NCBI GenBank assembly: GCA_014885115.2
Contig: WKLE02003864.1
Span: 16,932-28,554 of the forward strand
Direction: 5' to 3'
DNA: 11,623 nt
Source: Asterionellopsis glacialis
Lineage: Eukaryota; Bacillariophyta; Plagiogrammaphyceae; Rhaphoneidales; Asterionellopsidaceae
Under the pieces are notes generated by a model that ran no database searches, was not told the origin of the DNA, and saw nothing but the letters and a program-made list of their open reading frames with translations. The translations under genes and the position numbers were made by a program. Positions 8,459-11,623 of the stretch are shown one piece after another (position 1 is the first letter of the stretch; the number at the start of each line of letters is the position of its first letter).

Positions 8459-8620
8459 CGCGAGACTCGCGCGATATGTCAATCAACTGTAGTACAGATG
8501 GACCGTGATGCGATGATGTCACGGAGCCGGACAGACGTGATGACGTCATCACACGACAGACGAGATGACGTGATGACATCATCGAATGGACAGACGCAAA
8601 TGTGCAGTGACGCACGACGT
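8459..8620. promoter_or_regulatory. Cluster of palindromic CRE-like sites (TGACGTCA and variants)
   Basis: Within about 160 bp are CGCGAG-A-CTCGCG (8459-8471), CCGTGA...TCACGG (8503-8524), the perfect 16-bp palindrome GTGATGACGTCATCAC (8537-8552) centred on TGACGTCA, GATGACGTGATGACATCATC (8564-8583), and a TGACGC near 8608. GACAGACG recurs at about 8530, 8555 and 8589, so the motif sits in a loose tandem array of 25-35 bp. TGACGTCA is the classic bZIP/CRE site, and TGACGT, ACGTCA and TGACGC are known as CO2/cAMP-responsive elements in diatom promoters. No convincing gene start lies beside it here, so function is uncertain and it may be part of a repeat. Confidence 0.5.
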
Positions 8621-8721
8621 TCTTGCAAACGCTAACCTCACAAACGAAGCGTATCGAAATCCACTCTGCAGCAGAACACGGTGATGCGCCTGATACGGAG
8701 CGTTCCGATTGGCTGGCTCGG

Positions 8722-8769
8722 GGAGTTCGGATCACATGTTAAAACCGAACTCCGTTGGAAACCGAACTC
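8722..8769. repeat. GGAGTTCGG hairpin plus third copy
   Basis: GGAGTTCGG (8722-8730) and CCGAACTCC (8745-8753) are exact reverse complements with a 14-nt loop. CCGAACTC is repeated at 8762-8769. Confidence 0.6.
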
Positions 8770-9215
8770 TAAGTAGATCCACCGTAGGATCCCGTACTGC
8801 TTTTGGGTCGCGAAGACGAATCGGTGAATTGTTGGGTATTTTTAGTTAAGTTCTAAAATAGCTCATAATTTATTCACTCCAATAAACTCTACTTCCTTTT
8901 CAATCATTTTCACCTTTACTTTTCAATATTGCTGCCAGCATAGTTCAAATCCTTCCTCTCCCAAATACTTAAAAAACATGCACAAACTATTGCAAATCGG
9001 ACAGGAGACCCTCAAGACGGAGGGAAGAATTCCCAACCAGCTATAAGACAACCAACATTCTGGTAGATTTTGCACTACTTAAACCTTAGACTAAAATTGT
9101 CTTGCCTGCTTGCATTATATTGCAGTGAATTGACAGTGACAAAAAAAATCCTATTTACACACTGTAATAAAAAAAGTCAAAAATAGCATTAGTACTAGTT
9201 TTATTTGGTGACTAA
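8770..9215. other. 3' flank of the transposase pseudogene, nothing recognised
   Basis: AT-rich sequence without a supported gene or clear repeat. It may be the non-coding end of the mobile element whose coding relic begins at 9216. I could not see matching terminal inverted repeats next to the coding part. Confidence 0.5.
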
Positions 9216-10422
9216 TCAATCCTCAATGGTCAAATCATAAAGGTTCAAATCAGCAATTGTATATTTTGTAATGCCTTTATTGAGTATAGGTTCACAACCA
9301 AAAAGACAATTCCCATTGTCAATGCTAAGCTGAGTGAGACATGCAACAGCCTGAAAAACCAAGCCATGTTGTTTAGGTTTATTCTAAAATTCTTGCTTCA
9401 AAATTGACCATGCTTTGAACTGATGATTGACAGTTTCATGGCGCACATGGATCTTTGTCTTTTCTTTCTTCTCAGCTATATTCAGGTAGTCCTCACAAAT
9501 TTGTATAAAATCTGATTCTCCAATATATCCTTGGTCAGCTTCAAGCATCTCATTTTCATTCAGCATGTGCTTCAGTGATTCCCTAAAGATTGTGAGATCG
9601 TGTTTTCCACCACAGTGCAGCCCATATATCCACACAATATCTCCAGAACAAATTGAAATACCTACTTCATATTTTAATGCAGAGCCATTATATTGTGGCT
9701 GTTCATTTTTTTGTTTAGTGGAAATGGTTCTTGGCATTTAAAATCCATTTCATCCACAGACATACAGCACCACACATCAGGAGGAAGATTTTGGAGTATT
9801 TTCTCAAACAAAATCTGCAATCAAAAAGAAAGAAAATGAAATTGTTAGTCCTTGTCTTTTTCTTTGCCCTTGTGATGTGTATACACTATAGAAACAAAAT
9901 TGAGTAACTACCTTACCACATTTTTTGATTCAAGAGCAAGACTTTCAATAATTAACCACACCCACTTTTGGAGAGTAGGTTTTGTTGTGTTCAAGAGTAC
10001 AACAAGAGCTTTCTCTGTGATGTAGATCTTCATAAAAATTGCAGCCCAAAGAAGATGTTTTGGCTGTCTTCCTTTTACATTATGAGCCTCAATCAATCCC
10101 CATGCTTCAGCAAGCACATCTTGGGGTGCAACATAAAATGCAATAAGAGTTGCAGCATCAAGCAGCTTCATTGAAATAAGATTGTGAGTAGCAATCTGGG
10201 TACCAAGAGCATGGATAGCATACTGGATATAATGGCCATTGTCAAGTCAAGGAAAAAAAATGGTGCTTTCTCAGGCTGATACATCATATGAAAACAACAG
10301 GAATCTGTGAGACTCTTCAAAAGTGGAATTGACCCTTTTGGTTTATGACATATTTGTTTGATTTGTGTCAATTTCTCTTCCAAGTCATGAATCCTTGAAT
10401 TGGTGATAATTAGGTCAACTAT
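9216..10422 (-). pseudogene. Decayed DDE-superfamily transposase (PIF/Harbinger- or IS-like endonuclease family)
   Basis: A minus-strand relic of about 1.2 kb. Read 10422 to 9216 it shows a coiled-coil-like start (IHDLEEKLTQIKQ), a helical domain with KHLLWAAIFMKIYITEKA and LQKWVWLIIE, then after a 102-bp intron the DDE core. The core has VDEMDFKCQEP (first D), a KYEVGISI...GDIVWIYGL stretch, KHDLTIFR (second D), EADQGYIGE (third acidic position), RHETVNHQFKAWSILKQEF, and a C-terminal VFQAVACLTQLSIDNG. Three breaks are visible: a 5-bp tandem duplication TTGACTTGAC at 10241-10250, a one-base loss near 9715-9725, and an in-frame TAG at 9384-9386, after which the same frame stays family-like to the TGA at 9216. 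The order of motifs matches DDE endonucleases common in diatom and other protist genomes. The start and any upstream exon are not identified. It is dead as read; the exact family name is less sure than the DDE call. Confidence 0.8.
9815..9916 (-). other. Relic spliceosomal intron in the transposase pseudogene (102 bp, phase 0)
   Basis: The donor GTAAGG (9916-9911) follows the codons for ALESKNV. The acceptor TTGCAG, preceded by TTTCTTTCTTTTTGA, ends at 9815. Splicing joins ESKNV to ILFEKILQNLPPDVW in frame, which gives the expected run into the first catalytic motif VDEMD. Donor, pyrimidine tract and acceptor are all intact although the gene is broken. Confidence 0.8.
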
Positions 10423-10509
10423 TCACAACAAGAATAAACATTTTTTTCTACAGATGGGTAAGGATTTTTTGGCACACAATTCTACAGACGTCTCTGGTAG
10501 GAAAAGATT

Positions 10510-10556
10510 CCAATGGTAAAAAGTTGGGTAATTTCCCTTTTTTTAACCACCAGGGG
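10510..10556. repeat. Dispersed hairpin repeat, AATGGTAAAAAG type, copy 2
   Basis: It shares CCAATGGTAAAAAG-TTGGG-AATTTCCCTTTTT with the copy at 7874-7917 (same strand). The right arm is changed to TTTTTAACCACCAGGGGG, so the fold-back is weaker. Confidence 0.6.
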
Positions 10557-10693
10557 GTTTTTATGCTGCTATTTATGGAATTCAAATTGTGAAAATAAAT
10601 TTCTTATGGATAAATAATTTACAGTCCTTCCATGTTAAAATCAGTAATTAAAAATATCCAATTAGAATCCTTTATGACACATTGGCCTTCAAC

Positions 10694-10723
10694 TGGGTAA
10701 CCCTTTTTTTACCATTTCCCAGG
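10694..10723. repeat. Partial dispersed repeat, GGGTAACCC-T7-ACCATTTCCC
   Basis: It resembles the central and right arm of the copies at 7874 and 10510: the GGGTAA, CCCTTTTTTT and ACCATTTCCC blocks occur in a compressed arrangement. Confidence 0.4.
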
Positions 10724-11013
10724 TTTGAACTTGAATGTGTATCCAAACAAAGTTACTTAAAATTAAATAAAAGTTATAAATAATCCATTGGAAAATGTAA
10801 CTAATTTTGTGAAACTCTGAAAATAATCCTGCAGAAAATAGCGTGAATGTAAAAATACCGGAAGGCCATTAAAAAACCCATAAGTAGTAAAAACAGTGGG
10901 ATACTCCATATAATTTATTTTTGATAAGTAATTTTTCTGGACAACAATTTTCAGGGAGCAATAATATATGGTCATGTATACAGCATTACCAACTATGAAT
11001 TTTGAGATGAAAA

Positions 11014-11195
11014 GCCGTCAACAATGACAAGAAATCGATGATGACGGCTTTGCTATTCTCATGGAGATCGCCATGGCAACGAAATCAAAAATCTGTTTTG
11101 GCAGCGCAGAAACAGATTTTTTGATTTGGACCTCATGGCAGTCTTCATGAGAATAGCAAGAAGGACGCATCAACTAATATCAGACAGACGGTAGA
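11014..11195 (-). repeat. Hairpin element copy A: box, long inverted repeat, GCCGTCA hairpin
   Basis: Read on the minus strand: a conserved box (11189-11167, exact over 23 bases to 7596-7618), then an inverted repeat of ~110 bp (11159-11050) whose arms end TTGCTATTCTCATG / CATGAGAATAGCAA, then a small hairpin bounded by GCCGTCA (11014-11020) and TGACGGC (11042-11048). Arms agree over most of ~53 positions. On the plus strand the left arm holds the core TCGCCATGGCAACGAAATCA that also occurs in copy B. Confidence 0.75.
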
Positions 11196-11204
11196 ACTTT
11201 TCCA

Positions 11205-11266
11205 CCCCTGAGCAGGGGTCTCATACGCTTCGCTGGGTTTCACCCTTCGGGGAGTGCCAGAAACGG
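11205..11266. repeat. Compact structured stretch with two short hairpins
   Basis: CCCCTG-AG-CAGGGG (about 11206-11219) is a perfect 6-bp inverted repeat. About 20 bases on, CTGG-GTTT-CACCC-TTCG-GGGAGTG-CCAG can fold as a stem capped by a C(TTCG)G loop, with outer CTGG/CCAG pairs. TTCG-capped stems are very stable in RNA. No known RNA family was recognised. Confidence 0.45.
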
Positions 11267-11319
11267 AATACGGATAGATTTCTCGTGCATTCAATTTGAT
11301 ATCCTATTATATTTTTTAT

Positions 11320-11360
11320 AACTGGTAGGGATATATATTTTAAAACGCCCTACTGAGAAA
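11320..11360. repeat. GTAGGG / CCCTAC inverted repeat
   Basis: GTAGGG and CCCTAC are exact reverse complements around an AT-rich 17-nt loop (about 11324-11352). It lies between hairpin copies A and B. Confidence 0.5.
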
Positions 11361-11425
11361 CGGATACTAAAATGAAGGGGTGTTCGGTTATTCCCTGTCA
11401 AATTGGTCTTGCATATGGTCCCTCT

Positions 11426-11623
11426 AGTTCTTACCGTCTGTCTGTTAATAGTTGATGCGTCCTCAATACTTTTGGAATGAAGGTCGCCATGGCAACGAAA
11501 TCAAAAATCGCTTTCAATAGTGCAGAAGACAATTGTTTGTCTTCTGTGCTATCGAAAGCAAATTTTCGATTTGGACGCCATGGCGACCTCCATTCCAAAA
11601 GTATTGCCGTCATCGTCGATTTC
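11426..11623 (+). repeat. Hairpin element copy B: box, 141-bp inverted repeat, GCCGTCA box (cut by window end)
   Basis: The box at 11436-11458 keeps GTCTGTCTG and GTTGATGCGTCC but has TTAATA for ATATTA in the centre. The inverted repeat spans 11465-11605: the ends AATACTTTTGGAATG and CATTCCAAAAGTATT pair perfectly, and the arms stay paired for ~68 bp up to the centre AATTG near 11531-11535. GCCGTCATCGTCGATTTC (11606-11623) follows, matching the GCCGTCA hairpin box of copy A, and the window stops inside it. The minus-strand open frame across the hairpin is incidental. Confidence 0.8.

Larger units (their letters stand above)
10423..11013. other. AT-rich repeat-bearing stretch, no gene
   Basis: No supported coding region; the 70-codon minus-strand frame at 10763-10975 is AT-driven. 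It contains two diverged copies of the hairpin repeat also present at 7874 (10510-10556 and 10694-10723). Confidence 0.55.

Noticed and set aside
8388..8735. 115-codon minus-strand frame across the CRE-like cluster
   Set aside because: Its S/V/R-rich sequence follows from the palindromic TGACGTCA-type repeats, and there is no domain.
10763..10975. 70-codon minus-strand frame
   Set aside because: AT-rich composition only, and no likeness to the transposase that would suggest another exon.
11220..11260. tRNA or SINE-type B box in GGGTTTCACCC
   Set aside because: The match to the B-box consensus fails at key positions, and no A box or cloverleaf could be drawn.
11205..11266. Hammerhead or HDV-type ribozyme
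   Set aside because: The CTGATGA and GAAAC core of a hammerhead is absent, and no HDV-like nested pseudoknot was found.

Overview
The window looks like nuclear DNA of a diatom or a close stramenopile relative. It has compact, mostly intron-poor genes, spliceosomal introns of about 100-140 bp with GTAAG donors, and proteins interrupted by Q, N, T, S and G runs. It also carries a eukaryotic presenilin and an SLC35F-type transporter. The assignment is inferred from gene style and was not tested by a search.

Left part (1-7210): four protein genes alternate in strand, with gaps of about 430-600 bp. An SLC35F/DUF914-type ten-helix solute carrier (+) is convergent with presenilin (-). Presenilin is divergent from a GtrA-like four-helix membrane protein (+), which is convergent with a secreted, cysteine-rich, probably GPI-anchored surface protein (-). 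All four products are membrane or secretory-pathway proteins, but nothing shows they form one pathway. Presenilin needs a 140-bp intron near its 3' end: the single open frame runs into the intron and loses the last helix and the PALP motif, which lie in a 126-bp second exon ending at 2363.

Right part (7211-11623): this is gene-poor and repeat-rich. It holds ~33-bp and 18-bp tandem repeats, a cluster of palindromic TGACGTCA-like sites, a decayed DDE transposase gene (9216-10422, minus) that keeps a recognisable 102-bp intron, and a family of modular hairpin elements. Each element is a ~23-bp conserved box followed by an inverted repeat. Two of the three copies also have a GCCGTCA box on the far side. 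The stem ends differ between copies yet pair within each copy, and a 26-bp core with a conserved internal mismatch is shared. Two boxes face each other across the transposase pseudogene, so they may mark the ends of a ~3.6-kb element.

The hairpin family is the best candidate for something undescribed. The surest biology is presenilin, the SLC35F-type carrier and the transposase relic.
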